The position numbers were made by a program, and so were the translations under genes. From Actinomycetota bacterium (lineage in GTDB: Bacteria; Actinomycetota; Acidimicrobiia; Acidimicrobiales; Ilumatobacteraceae), in assembly GCA_009701715.1 (NCBI GenBank), contig WLJO01000002.1, positions 62,001 to 126,000 on the forward strand: a stretch of 64,000 nt of DNA, written 5' to 3'. The notes below the pieces were generated by a model that had not been told where the DNA came from, ran no database searches, and saw nothing but the letters and a program-made list of their open reading frames with translations. Below are positions 32,348 through 41,556 of the stretch, piece after piece. How positions within the stretch are numbered: the first letter of the stretch is position 1; the number at the start of each line of letters is the position of its first letter.

Positions 32348-34093
32348 TTAGCTGGACCTCGGAAGCACTCGGATCCCCAGATCGTTCAACTGCTTGGGCT
32401 CCACCGGCGTCGGGGCGTTAGTCATCGGGTCCGAACCGCTCTGGGTCTTCGGGAACGCGATGACCTCGCGGATGTTCTCCTCGCCCGCGAGGATCGCGAC
32501 CAGACGGTCGAGCCCGAAGGCGAAGCCACCGTGGGGCGGCGCGCCGTACCGGAATGGCGTGAGGAAGAACCCGAAGCGGCGATCAGCGTCCTCGTCGCTG
32601 ATGCCCAGCAGGTTGAACACGCGACGCTGCAGCGCCGGCTCGTGGATCCGGATGGACCCGGAGCCAAGCTCCCAACCGTTGAGGACGAGGTCGTAGGCCT
32701 GCGCCCGCACCGACATCGGGTCGGTCTCCATCCGGTCGAGGTCCTCGGGCTTGGGGTGACAGAACGGGTGGTGACCGGGACGCGGCCGACCGGTGGTCTC
32801 GTCCACGCTCACGAACAGGGGAAAGTCCACCACCCACACGTAGCGGTACGGACCCTCGTACACGGGCGGGCGCCCGAGATCGTTGCGCAGTTGGCCGAGC
32901 ACCTCGCAGGTGGTCATCCACGTGTCGGCAACGACGAGCAGCAGGTCTCCCGGCTTCGCACCGAGGCGCTCCTTTACTGCTGCCTGTTCCGAATCGCTCA
33001 GGAACTTCGCCACGGGTGAGTCCAGAGAGCCGTCACCGCCGACCTTCAGCCACACGAGTCCCTTCGCACCGATCTTTTTGGCGCGATCCGTCATGGCATC
33101 GAGCTTGTTGCGACCGAACTCTTCGGCCCGACCGGTCGCGTTGATCCCCTTGATGCAAGCAGCCCCGGCGAATGCCTTGAACCCGGTGGATGCGAACGCG
33201 TCGGTAAGTTCCGTGAGGTTCATCCCGAAACGGAGGTCCGGCTTGTCGGACCCGTAGGTGTTCATGGCCTCGTGCCAGGTGATCCGCTCGATCGGGGCCG
33301 GGCGCTCACCCGTCACCACCTCGGCTGCATCCAGCACGGCCTTGCTGATCGCGGCGAGCACGTCGTCCTGTGTGGCGAACGACATCTCGGCGTCCAGCTG
33401 CATGAACTCGTACTGGCGATCGGCACGGAGATCCTCGTCCCGGAGGCAACGAGCGATCTGGAAATAGCGGTCCACGCCGGCAACCATGAGCAACTGCTTG
33501 AACAGCTGCGGCGACTGCGGCAACGCGTAGAACGCGCCGGGCTCCTTGCGGGACGGGACGATGAACTCGCGGGCACCCTCGGGAGTGGACGGAACCAGCA
33601 TCGGTGTCTCCACCTCCACGAAGCCCTGGCCCTCCATCGCGCTGCGCACCGCAGAGTTGACCGCTGATCGGACACGCAGGTTTCTCTGCATGCGCTCGCG
33701 GCGCAGGTCGAGGTACCGGTACTGCAGACGGGTGCCCTCGGCCACCTGGTCCGCACGCTCATTGATCGGGAAAGGCGGCGCCTCGGCGGTGTTCAGAATC
33801 TCCACCTGACAGTCCTGGATCTCCACGGCACCCGTGGCGATCCGGTCGTTCGCGCTCTCCGCCGGGCGGGCCGCAACCACACCCGTCACACGGATCACGT
33901 ACTCGGGGCGGACATCGACAGCGTTGTCGACCACGCACTGGGTGAGGCCCGTGTGATCCCGCAGGTCCACGAAGGCGAGGTGCTCGCCGTGCTCCCGGCG
34001 GGTGGCCACCCAGCCGCACAGGGACACTGTCTGGCCGATGTGTTCGGCCCTGAGTTCGCCGCACTGGTGCGTACGCATTCCGGTGGAGGTCAT
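32348..34093 (-). CDS. aspS: Aspartyl-tRNA synthetase, probably non-discriminating
   Basis: Class II synthetase of the bacterial type: N-terminal OB anticodon domain (1-105), catalytic motifs FVEVETPMLVPSTPEGAREF and LPQSPQLFKQLLM, the GAD insertion domain (about 290-410) and GLDRLVAILAG as motif 3. Length 581. H35 in RREHGEH lines up with the His of non-discriminating AspRS (Leu30 in E. coli), so it may also charge tRNA-Asn for later amidation; gatCAB is not in the window. Coupled to hisS by ATGA. Confidence 0.96.
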   Translation of the reverse strand: MTSTGMRTHQCGELRAEHIGQTVSLCGWVATRREHGEHLAFVDLRDHTGLTQCVVDNAVDVRPEYVIRVTGVVAARPAESANDRIATGAVEIQDCQVEILNTAEAPPFPINERADQVAEGTRLQYRYLDLRRERMQRNLRVRSAVNSAVRSAMEGQGFVEVETPMLVPSTPEGAREFIVPSRKEPGAFYALPQSPQLFKQLLMVAGVDRYFQIARCLRDEDLRADRQYEFMQLDAEMSFATQDDVLAAISKAVLDAAEVVTGERPAPIERITWHEAMNTYGSDKPDLRFGMNLTELTDAFASTGFKAFAGAACIKGINATGRAEEFGRNKLDAMTDRAKKIGAKGLVWLKVGGDGSLDSPVAKFLSDSEQAAVKERLGAKPGDLLLVVADTWMTTCEVLGQLRNDLGRPPVYEGPYRYVWVVDFPLFVSVDETTGRPRPGHHPFCHPKPEDLDRMETDPMSVRAQAYDLVLNGWELGSGSIRIHEPALQRRVFNLLGISDEDADRRFGFFLTPFRYGAPPHGGFAFGLDRLVAILAGEENIREVIAFPKTQSGSDPMTNAPTPVEPKQLNDLGIRVLPRSS

Positions 34094-35358
34094 GATGGGA
34101 GTACTCGCTTCAGCATGGGGATGAGTTCGGTTCGTGGGATCGTGCTCTGGGTCCGGTCGTCGCCAACCTGACCGGCAAGCGGGCGGACGGTGACAGCGCC
34201 CGAGGCAAGTTCGTCGCCGCCGATAATGATCGCGAACGTGGCACCGCTGCGGTCCGCAGCCTTCATCTGGCTCTTCATGCTGCGGCCTTCGTATGCACGG
34301 TCCGAAGCGATTCCCGCGGCACGGAGGTCGTGCGTGAGCGTGAGTGCCTCAGCGCCACCCGTCACGTCGACGACGAAAACCGAGACAGGGTTTGCCGGTG
34401 CGCCGAAGACGCCCTCGGCGTCACACTCGAGCAGGGTCCGGTCGACGCCGAGCGCGAAGCCGATGCCCGGGGTGCTCGGGCCGCCGAGGTCCTCGACCAG
34501 ACCGTCATAGCGACCGCCGCCGCCAACAGCGTTCTGCGACGACTCGAGCGCCGCACCGATGAACTCGAACGTGGTCTTGCGGTAGTAGTCGAGACCCCTC
34601 ACGAGCGACGGACGGACCTCGTACGGGATGGCAAGATGGTCAAGACCCGCAAGGACGCGGGCAAAGTGCTCGGCAGCATCCGCTGAGTAGAAGTCAGAGA
34701 TCACCGGGGCCGCTGCAACCAGCGGTGCATCCTGCTCGCGCTTGGAGTCGAGCACGCGTAGAGGATTGCGCTCGAGGGTCTGGCGACTCTCCGGGCTGAG
34801 AGCAGCCAAGTCCTGGGAGAAGTACACGCGGAGCGCATCGACATACCGCGAGCGATCCTGGGGCTCACCGAGGGAGTTCACGACGAGTCGAACCTGCCGA
34901 AGACCGAGGCGACCGTAGAAGTCCCACGCCAACGAGATCACCTCGGCATCGAGGTGTGGGTCGTCCACACCGAGAACCTCGACACCCACCTGGTCGAACT
35001 GTCGGTAGCGGCCCTGCTGCGCCTTCTCGTACCGGAAGTTCGGCCCCGCGTACCACGCCTTCCACGGCAGGAGCGGACGATGCTGCACGAACGCACGCAC
35101 CACGCCAGCGGTCATCTCCGGCCTCAGCGCGACACGACGACCGCCCTTGTCCTCGAAGTCGTACATCTCCTTCGTGACGATGTCGGTGGCCTCGCCGAGG
35201 CGCAGGAACACGCCGAGGTCCTCGAACATCGGCGGGATGATCTGACCGAAACCGGCGGACTCGACGACCTCGGCGAACACTTCGACCAACCGCCTCCAGC
35301 GGGTGCTGTCTGGGGCCAGGATGTCTCTGGTCCCTGGGCTGGTCTGATACTCGGGCAC
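34090..35358 (-). CDS. hisS: Histidyl-tRNA synthetase
   Basis: Class II synthetase of 422 residues. Visible are the N-terminal GTRDILAPDS, motif 2 (RPLLPWKAWYAGPNFRYEKA), the histidine-binding LVRGLDYYRKTTFEF and GGGGRYDGLVEDLGG, and the C-terminal anticodon domain. The GTG start at 35358 lies 8 nt after a TAGCGT hexamer, without a Shine-Dalgarno. First gene of hisS-aspS-rarA. Confidence 0.96.
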   Translation of the reverse strand: MPEYQTSPGTRDILAPDSTRWRRLVEVFAEVVESAGFGQIIPPMFEDLGVFLRLGEATDIVTKEMYDFEDKGGRRVALRPEMTAGVVRAFVQHRPLLPWKAWYAGPNFRYEKAQQGRYRQFDQVGVEVLGVDDPHLDAEVISLAWDFYGRLGLRQVRLVVNSLGEPQDRSRYVDALRVYFSQDLAALSPESRQTLERNPLRVLDSKREQDAPLVAAAPVISDFYSADAAEHFARVLAGLDHLAIPYEVRPSLVRGLDYYRKTTFEFIGAALESSQNAVGGGGRYDGLVEDLGGPSTPGIGFALGVDRTLLECDAEGVFGAPANPVSVFVVDVTGGAEALTLTHDLRAAGIASDRAYEGRSMKSQMKAADRSGATFAIIIGGDELASGAVTVRPLAGQVGDDRTQSTIPRTELIPMLKRVLPS

Positions 35359-35366
35359 GGTCTTTC

Positions 35367-35372
35367 ACGCTA
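35367..35372 (-). promoter_or_regulatory. -10 hexamer TAGCGT for hisS-aspS-rarA (leaderless type)
   Basis: TAGCGT on the minus strand ends 8 nt before the hisS GTG in the 49-bp gap after rel. A second TAGACC lies further upstream and is a poorer match. Confidence 0.45.
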
Positions 35373-35407
35373 CCGGAGCGGGTCTACCGGACCGGACCAA
35401 TCCGCTG

Positions 35408-37621
35408 CTATCCGCCCCCACCGGGCACCAGACGGTAGGCGTCGTACACGCCGTCGATCTTCTTGATGGTGCGCAGCACTGACTCGAGATGGCTCGGGTC
35501 CGACAGTTCGAACTCAAAGCGCATCTTGGCAACACGGTCAGTACCGGTGTGGGTGGAGCAGGCGACGATGTTGACGTGCTGATCGGACAGCGTGTTCGCA
35601 ACGTCCCGCAGCAACCGGGTTCGATCGAGGGCAACAACCTCGACGGCCGCCCGGAACGAGGTACCTACCGTGTCCCGGTCCCACTCGACGTCGATGAGGC
35701 GAGCCGCCTGCCCGAGGGCCAACGAGACCGCGTTGGAACAGTCCGAACGGTGGACCGATACCCCCCTGCCGCGAGTGACGAACCCGAGGATGGGGTCCCC
35801 CGGTACCGGGGTGCAGCACTTCGAGAGCCGAACGAGCAGGTCGTCGAACCCCTCGACGTGGATACCAACCTTGTTCGCACCCGAACGGTACGAACGCGGT
35901 TTAGACACTGTCGAGGCGAGGAACTCGTCGTCCTGCTCGGAGAAAGCACGATTGAGCCGTTGGGCAATCGATCGGGCCGAAACGTGACCCTCACCGATGC
36001 CGACGAGCAAAGACTCGACGTCCTGGTAGTTCCCCTCGATGGCCTCGGCGAGCAGGGCGTCGCCATCGAGATTCCTGCTGATCGGCAGGTTGAGGCGACG
36101 AAGTTCCTTCGTGATTGACTCCCTTCCAGCCTCGAGCATGTCGTCACGACGCTCCCTCGAGAACCATTGCCGGATCTTGTTGCGCGCCCTCGGGGAGACA
36201 ACGATCTGCAACCAGTCACGGGACGGTCCAGCAGTCTCCACCTTCGAGGTGAAGATCTCGCAGGTCTCACCCGAACGGAGCTGATAGTCGAGCGGCACGA
36301 GCCTGCCGTTGACCCGCGCCCCGATACATGCGTGCCCGACCTCGGTATGCACGGTGTAGGCGAAGTCGATCGGTGTAGAACCAGTGGGCAGTGGGACCAC
36401 CTTCCCCTTCGGCGTGAAGACAAAGACCTCGTCGGGCTCCAGATCAACCTTCAGCTGCTCCATGAACTGGGCCGGGTCCGACGTGTCGTCCTGCCAGTCG
36501 ATGATGCGGTTGAGCCAATCCATGTCCTCGACGCCGTTGCCCTGTTTGTACGCCCAGTGCGCCGCCACCCCCCACTCCGCTGACTGGTGCATCCCCTTCG
36601 TACGGATCTGCACCTCGATCGTCCTGCCCTCGTGGTCGACCACCGTGGTGTGGAGCGACTGGTACAGGTTGAACTTCGGCATCGCGATGTAGTCCTTGAA
36701 GCGCCCTACGACTGGACGCCACATGCCGTGGATGCATCCGAGCGCTGCATAGCAGTCTTTCACCGAGTCCACGACGATCCGGATGGCGACGAGGTCGAAG
36801 ATCTCCTCGAACTCCTTGCCCTTCTGCACCATCTTCTCGTAGATGCTCCACAACTGCTTCGGCCTGCCCCGCACGTCGGCAACGATGTTCAGGTCGGCGA
36901 GCCTGGAGTGGATCTCCCCCACGGCCCTGGCGAGGTACACCTCGCGACCGGGCGTCCGGGTAGCGACGAGGTGGTCCAGTTCCGCGTAGCGCTTGGGGTA
37001 CAGCGCGGCGAAGCTCAGTTCCTCGAGCTGGGTCTTCATCTCCTCCATGCCGAGCCTGTTGGCGAGCGGCGCGTAGATGTCCATCGTCTCTTGCGCGATC
37101 CGGCGCTGCTTCACAGCCGGCATCCCTGCGAGGGTCCGCATGTTGTGGAGACGGTCGGCAAGCTTGATGATAAGCACCCGGAGATCACGCGCAATCGCCA
37201 CGAGCATCTTGCGCATCGTCGCCGCCTGCTGCGCCTCCTTCGAGTCGAAGTGAATGCGTTCGAGCTTCGTGAGACCATCGACGATGTCGGCAACCTCGGA
37301 GCCGAACTCGCCCTCGACATCGGCAATCGTGAGCTCAGTGTCCTCCACCGAGTCGTGCAGCAGCGCAGCAGCGAGCGAGATGTCGTCGAGGCCGATCTCG
37401 GCGACGATCCGTGCGACCTGGATCGGGTGGTTGATGTAGCTCTCGCCCGTCGTGCGCCGCTGGTTGACGTGGGCCTGCGCCGCTACCTCGTAGGCCCGCT
37501 GGATCAGCAGGACGCTCGCCTTGGGGTGGCGCTGGCGGTACGGGACGAGCAGCGGGGCCAATTCGTCCACCGTGGCCGACGGCTGGCGCCTCCACGGGAG
37601 CACCCGATCGACGGTTCCCAT
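35408..37621 (-). CDS. rel: Bifunctional (p)ppGpp synthetase/hydrolase (RSH, Rel)
   Basis: Controls the stringent response. Domain order in 737 residues: HD hydrolase (about 40-190, H89-D90 in LLHDSVEDTEL), synthetase (about 220-360) with RGRPKQLWSIYEKM and the RFKDYIAMPK loop, TGS (about 395-455, VFTPKGKVVPLPTGSTPIDFA), helical and zinc-finger-like region (CCTPVPGD), and a C-terminal ACT domain (about 660-737). The RxKD form of the loop, rather than ExDD, marks the bifunctional type. It follows apt by 8 bp. Confidence 0.96.
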   Translation of the reverse strand: MGTVDRVLPWRRQPSATVDELAPLLVPYRQRHPKASVLLIQRAYEVAAQAHVNQRRTTGESYINHPIQVARIVAEIGLDDISLAAALLHDSVEDTELTIADVEGEFGSEVADIVDGLTKLERIHFDSKEAQQAATMRKMLVAIARDLRVLIIKLADRLHNMRTLAGMPAVKQRRIAQETMDIYAPLANRLGMEEMKTQLEELSFAALYPKRYAELDHLVATRTPGREVYLARAVGEIHSRLADLNIVADVRGRPKQLWSIYEKMVQKGKEFEEIFDLVAIRIVVDSVKDCYAALGCIHGMWRPVVGRFKDYIAMPKFNLYQSLHTTVVDHEGRTIEVQIRTKGMHQSAEWGVAAHWAYKQGNGVEDMDWLNRIIDWQDDTSDPAQFMEQLKVDLEPDEVFVFTPKGKVVPLPTGSTPIDFAYTVHTEVGHACIGARVNGRLVPLDYQLRSGETCEIFTSKVETAGPSRDWLQIVVSPRARNKIRQWFSRERRDDMLEAGRESITKELRRLNLPISRNLDGDALLAEAIEGNYQDVESLLVGIGEGHVSARSIAQRLNRAFSEQDDEFLASTVSKPRSYRSGANKVGIHVEGFDDLLVRLSKCCTPVPGDPILGFVTRGRGVSVHRSDCSNAVSLALGQAARLIDVEWDRDTVGTSFRAAVEVVALDRTRLLRDVANTLSDQHVNIVACSTHTGTDRVAKMRFEFELSDPSHLESVLRTIKKIDGVYDAYRLVPGGGG

Positions 37622-37629
37622 GAGGAGGC

Positions 37630-38157
37630 TCAGTACACCAACAGGCTCTCAAGCCGGTGCCCGGCGAGGCGATCACGCCCCTGCAAGAACTCCAGCTCCA
37701 GAACCACCCCGAGCGCGGCAACGCTCGCGCCGAGCGCCTCCACGAGACGGGCAGTCGCCGCAGCGGTCCCACCCGTGGCAAGCACGTCGTCGATGATGAG
37801 CACACGCTCGTCGGGCCGCAGCGCGTCGCGGTGGATCTCCAGTTTGTCGGACCCGTACTCGAGGTCGAACTCCTCGCGGGCCACGGCCCACGGAAGCTTG
37901 CCTGCCTTGCGGACGGGCACGAAACCTGCTCCCATCCGGTACGCGACCGGGGCGGCGAGGATGAACCCACGTGCCTCGATTCCGATCACTCGATCGACAC
38001 CCAGACCAGAGAAACGCTCTACGAGTGCATCAATCGTCCTCGCGAATGCCGCCGCGTCGCCGAAGAGTGGAGTGAGGTCACGGAAGACCACACCCTGCTT
38101 CGGATAGTCGGGAATCTCACGGATGAACCCGGAGATACCCGCAACGTCAACGACCAT
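37630..38157 (-). CDS. apt: Adenine phosphoribosyltransferase
   Basis: Salvages adenine to AMP with PRPP. The N-terminal FIREIPDYPKQGVVFRDLTP and the PRPP loop VLIIDDVLATGGTAAA are diagnostic; 175 residues is the usual size. The ATG at 38157 lies 6 nt after TAACCT, so it can start its own leaderless transcript for apt-rel, although secD-secF lies just upstream in the same direction. Confidence 0.96.
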   Translation of the reverse strand: MVVDVAGISGFIREIPDYPKQGVVFRDLTPLFGDAAAFARTIDALVERFSGLGVDRVIGIEARGFILAAPVAYRMGAGFVPVRKAGKLPWAVAREEFDLEYGSDKLEIHRDALRPDERVLIIDDVLATGGTAAATARLVEALGASVAALGVVLELEFLQGRDRLAGHRLESLLVY

Positions 38158-38163
38158 ACTCGC

Positions 38164-38169
38164 AGGTTA
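38164..38169 (-). promoter_or_regulatory. -10 hexamer TAACCT for apt-rel (leaderless type)
   Basis: TAACCT on the minus strand ends 6 nt before the apt ATG, within the 21-bp gap after secF. Confidence 0.5.
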
Positions 38170-38178
38170 CCCCTGCGC

Positions 38179-39348
38179 TCAGCGCCGACGCTGTTTGCGC
38201 GGGCGCGGGGGATGCGACAGCACGGTTGCGGCATCGTTGGACAGAGCACGAGCCGCCTCCAACGATCCCGGAGCAGCCGACTGGCTAGAAGCACGTGGCC
38301 CAGAACCCCCACCGACCCGGAGCCGAGCGAGCTCGTCACCGGAGGCATGCCGATCACGGAGCCCGGAATACCGCTTCTCGCGACTCTTGAGGCTCGCGAG
38401 AATCGGTGTCGCAATGAACAGCGACGAGTACGAACCGGTGAGAAGGCCGATGAACAGCGCGAGCGCGAAGTCCACGAGCACCTCGACGCCGAGCACCCAT
38501 GCCCCGACGACCAGCACTGACAGCACCGGCAGGAGGGCAGCGATGCTCGTGTTGAGCGACCGCATCAGCACTTCGTTGCTGGAGAGGTTGACGATGTCGC
38601 CGTATCCGATCTTGGTGTTCCCGAAACGCTTGGTGTTCTCGTGCACCTTGTCGAACACGACAATCGTGTCGTACAGCGAGAACCCGAGGATCGTGAGGAA
38701 CGCAATGACCGTCGCCGGGGTGACCGTGAGGTGGAGGATCGCATAGATGCCGAGGCTGATCGCAACGTCGTGCAACATTGCCGCGATCGCTGCAATCGCC
38801 ATCTTCCACTCGAACCGCCACGAGATGTACACGGACAGCAGCGCAATGAAGACGATCAGTGCAACAATCGCCTTCTTGGTGATCTCCTTGCCCCACGTAG
38901 CGCTGACCACGTTCCGGCTCACGTCATCGGTGGACACGCCCGCAAGCTGAGCGAGGTCCTGTTGCACCGCAGTCTGCACCTCGGCGGTCTGCTCGGGAAC
39001 CTGGACACGCACTCGGTCATCCCCGCCGCCGCGACTCTTCAGGAACTCGATCTTCGCCTCGCGAACCGAGATCCCGTTGTCCGACAGGATCGACTCCACC
39101 TCTGACTGGGACACCGAGGACGACGCGACCTCCCAGGACACGCCGCCCTTGAAGTCGATGCCGAGATTCAGGCCCCGAACGATGAGAAAAAGTACCGTGA
39201 GCAAGAGGAGGATCCCCGAGATGCCGTAACCGACCCGACGGCGTCCTACGAAGTCGAACGTGGTCTCTCCGTGGTAGAGGCGCCCCCAGAGGGAACGACG
39301 GCGTACCGACACCTCTGCCCCGGCCGTGGTTGTCGTGTCGTTGCTCAT
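38179..39348 (-). CDS. secF: Protein translocase subunit SecF
   Basis: Partner of SecD in proton-driven completion of protein export. Six membrane segments are predicted; the first (residues about 30-52) is followed by the SecF signature GLNLGIDFKGGVSWEV, and the TM4-TM5 part by ATVIAFLTILGFSLYDTIVVFDKVHEN. The ATG at 39348 overlaps the secD stop (ATGA). A long basic, Ser/Ala-rich cytoplasmic tail (about 325-389) is added to the core; length 389. Confidence 0.95.
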   Translation of the reverse strand: MSNDTTTTAGAEVSVRRRSLWGRLYHGETTFDFVGRRRVGYGISGILLLLTVLFLIVRGLNLGIDFKGGVSWEVASSSVSQSEVESILSDNGISVREAKIEFLKSRGGGDDRVRVQVPEQTAEVQTAVQQDLAQLAGVSTDDVSRNVVSATWGKEITKKAIVALIVFIALLSVYISWRFEWKMAIAAIAAMLHDVAISLGIYAILHLTVTPATVIAFLTILGFSLYDTIVVFDKVHENTKRFGNTKIGYGDIVNLSSNEVLMRSLNTSIAALLPVLSVLVVGAWVLGVEVLVDFALALFIGLLTGSYSSLFIATPILASLKSREKRYSGLRDRHASGDELARLRVGGGSGPRASSQSAAPGSLEAARALSNDAATVLSHPPRPRKQRRR

Positions 39349-41045
39349 CGCGCACCCCCCGTGCTTACCGTGTCCGCAACGGCGGCGATACCGAACACCT
39401 TGCCCTTCTGGAACGACTTCCTCCGGGAGAGCAGGATGACTGCAGGCCTCGTGAAGAACCAGGCCACAACCATGTCGCACAGGGTTGACAGGCCGAGGAA
39501 GAGGGCGAACCCTCGCACCGAGCCGACCGACAGGTACCAGAGCACAGCGGCACCGAGTAGGGACACGAAGTCAGCCGCGAGGATGGTCCTCCAGGCGGAG
39601 GCAAAACCTCGTTGGGCCGAGTTTCGCAGCGAGCGACCGGCCTTCATATCGTCTTTCAACCGCTCGAAGTACACGACGTACGAGTCCACCGTCACGCCGA
39701 TCGACACGATGATCCCGGTGACACCCGCAAGGGTGAGGACGAAGAAGTTGTCGAACAGCGAGATCATGCTCCAGACGATCGAGCCGGAGACACAGAGGCC
39801 GCCGACGATCACGAGGGCGAGGCGCCTGTAGTACAGGAGCATCAGGATCAGGACAAGAGCGACACCGATCGCGCCGGAGATAATCCCGGCGCGGAGGGAG
39901 TCCTTGCCGAGGGTTGCCGACACAGTGCGTGATTCCTCTGCGCGCATCTCGATCGGGGTGGCGCCGTACTTGAGCACCCGGGCGATGTTGCTCGCCTCGG
40001 CCTGCTTGAAGTTGCCGGTGATCCGAATCTGTGCGGAGTCGAACGACGCCTGCTGGGGCACCGGGGCAGAGATGACCTGATGGTCGATGATGATCGCCAT
40101 GCCGCCGTCTGCGCAGGTGGTGGCCTTCTGGAAGCACTGCAGTGCTGCTGCATTCCATGCCCCGAGACCCGTCGCACCGCTCTTCAGCGTGAGCGATACC
40201 TGCCAGAACCCGGTGTTCCGGTCGATCTCTGCGGTGGCGGTCTCGACAGCGTCCTCGCCCTGAGCGAAGACGGGACCGAGCGAGTAGATGACCAAACCGT
40301 CACGGTCCGGCAGGGTGACGGTTGCCTTGGGCAGGTCCTGATCCGCAGGGGTGAGCAACAAAGACGGATCGAAGGGTGCAGCCGTGGTGGTCGGCCCCCC
40401 GACTGTTGTGGTGGTTGCACCGACCGCCGTCGTTGCGGTTGCTGCCGTAGTCGACGCCACCGCCGTGGTTGCGGGTGCCTCGGTGGTCGTGGCCGCCTGC
40501 GCGGGGCGACGGCCGGGGCCATTAGCGATCTCGCTCGAGGACGGTGCCGTAGTTGGGGCCACCGTGGTTGGGGCCGCCGAGGTTGGGGCAGACGGGTCCG
40601 TCGTGGCCGTTACACCTGTGGCAACCGTGGTAACCGGGACCGTGACAAGCGGCCCACTGGTACCCGTGAGGGGCACCGTAAGCCCGGAAAAGCCGCCCTG
40701 TCGCGCCAAGACCTGACGGAAGGTGACCTTGCCAGTGGTACCGATGAGCTGCAGCGCGCGGTCCTGGTCCTTCACACCCGGCAGGTTCACCACAATGGTG
40801 TTGCCCTGACGGATGACCTCGGCCTCACCAATGTTGAGGCTGTTGATCCGCTCGCGGTACAGCCTGACGACCTCGTCGAACGCAGTCGGATCCGGAGTCC
40901 CGTAGGCGGGTCGAAGCGTGACCGATGCACCGCCCTGCAGGTCGAGCCCGAGCAGGGGCTTGTTCCCCAGGGACAGATTCGTGATGAGCCCGACGAGCGA
41001 GATCACCACGATGCCGAGGAGCGAAATGAGCAGCCGACGTTTCAT
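39345..41045 (-). CDS. secD: Protein translocase subunit SecD with Thr/Ala-rich insertion
   Basis: SecDF subunit of 566 residues. TM1 (about 5-24) leads to the SecD motif LGLDLQGGASVTLRP; the P1 head with NTIVVNLPGVKDQDRALQLIG follows, and the membrane half (about 380-550) includes GIIVSIGVTVDSYVVYFERLKDD. Residues about 138-224, in the external P1 region, are low-complexity Thr/Ala/Pro/Val that most SecD proteins lack. Four bases separate it from yajC; it is coupled to secF by ATGA. Confidence 0.95.
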   Translation of the reverse strand: MKRRLLISLLGIVVISLVGLITNLSLGNKPLLGLDLQGGASVTLRPAYGTPDPTAFDEVVRLYRERINSLNIGEAEVIRQGNTIVVNLPGVKDQDRALQLIGTTGKVTFRQVLARQGGFSGLTVPLTGTSGPLVTVPVTTVATGVTATTDPSAPTSAAPTTVAPTTAPSSSEIANGPGRRPAQAATTTEAPATTAVASTTAATATTAVGATTTTVGGPTTTAAPFDPSLLLTPADQDLPKATVTLPDRDGLVIYSLGPVFAQGEDAVETATAEIDRNTGFWQVSLTLKSGATGLGAWNAAALQCFQKATTCADGGMAIIIDHQVISAPVPQQASFDSAQIRITGNFKQAEASNIARVLKYGATPIEMRAEESRTVSATLGKDSLRAGIISGAIGVALVLILMLLYYRRLALVIVGGLCVSGSIVWSMISLFDNFFVLTLAGVTGIIVSIGVTVDSYVVYFERLKDDMKAGRSLRNSAQRGFASAWRTILAADFVSLLGAAVLWYLSVGSVRGFALFLGLSTLCDMVVAWFFTRPAVILLSRRKSFQKGKVFGIAAVADTVSTGGAR

Positions 41046-41048
41046 CGG

Positions 41049-41462
41049 TTACTGGGAGGCCTTTCCGTCATCAGCCTTGCCCTGGTCGGCGTCTGTGGGC
41101 GACGGAAGGGATGCATTGGGGTCCACGACCACCGGCTCGCCGCCGGCGGGCTCGACAGTCGGGTTGATCTTGCGGGACACCGACGAACGGTGGATACGGA
41201 TCTCGACCTTCTTCTCGTGGTCGATCTCCACCCAGAGCACGTCGCCGTCAACTGCGGTGACGAACCCGTAGATCCCGCCACTCGTGATGATCTCGTCACC
41301 CTCATCGATGGTCTTGAGGAGACCTTGCTGGTCCTTCATCCGCTTGCGCTGCGGCCGGATGAGCAGGAAGTACATCGCGCCGCCGATTGCGAGGATCGGG
41401 ATGAACGTGAGCAGACCGGAGCCAGACGACTTCTTGGTTGCGGCGAGGATGGCAAGGTACAT
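41049..41462 (-). CDS. yajC: Preprotein translocase subunit YajC
   Basis: Accessory subunit of the SecDF-YajC complex. One transmembrane helix (FIPILAIGGAMYFLLIRP) followed by RKRMKDQQGLLKTIDEGDEI and the ITSGGIYGFVTAV beta region, as in the family. Length 137 from ATG 41462; a TTG two codons upstream is less likely. The last 35 residues are acidic and Pro/Gly-rich. First gene of yajC-secD-secF. Confidence 0.93.
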   Translation of the reverse strand: MYLAILAATKKSSGSGLLTFIPILAIGGAMYFLLIRPQRKRMKDQQGLLKTIDEGDEIITSGGIYGFVTAVDGDVLWVEIDHEKKVEIRIHRSSVSRKINPTVEPAGGEPVVVDPNASLPSPTDADQGKADDGKASQ

Positions 41463-41504
41463 GGACAATCAGGGGCCCCAGTCGGGTAGGAACAGCAACG
41501 TCGC

Positions 41505-41510
41505 AGGCTA
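41505..41510 (-). promoter_or_regulatory. -10 hexamer TAGCCT upstream of yajC-secD-secF
   Basis: TAGCCT on the minus strand, 42 nt before the yajC ATG. Two 12-nt direct repeats (41514-41525 and 41536-41547 on the plus strand) lie just upstream of it in the sense of transcription. Confidence 0.35.
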
Positions 41511-41513
41511 GCG

Positions 41514-41547
41514 CTCCCCGGGCGCCCGCAGGTGTCTCCCCGGGTGC
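41514..41547 (+). repeat. Two direct repeats CTCCCCGGGYGC, period 22 nt
   Basis: CTCCCCGGGCGC and CTCCCCGGGTGC (11 of 12 identical) begin 22 nt apart, about two helical turns, in the tgt-yajC gap, upstream of the likely yajC -10. Confidence 0.5.
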
Positions 41548-41556
41548 GGTGCCCGG

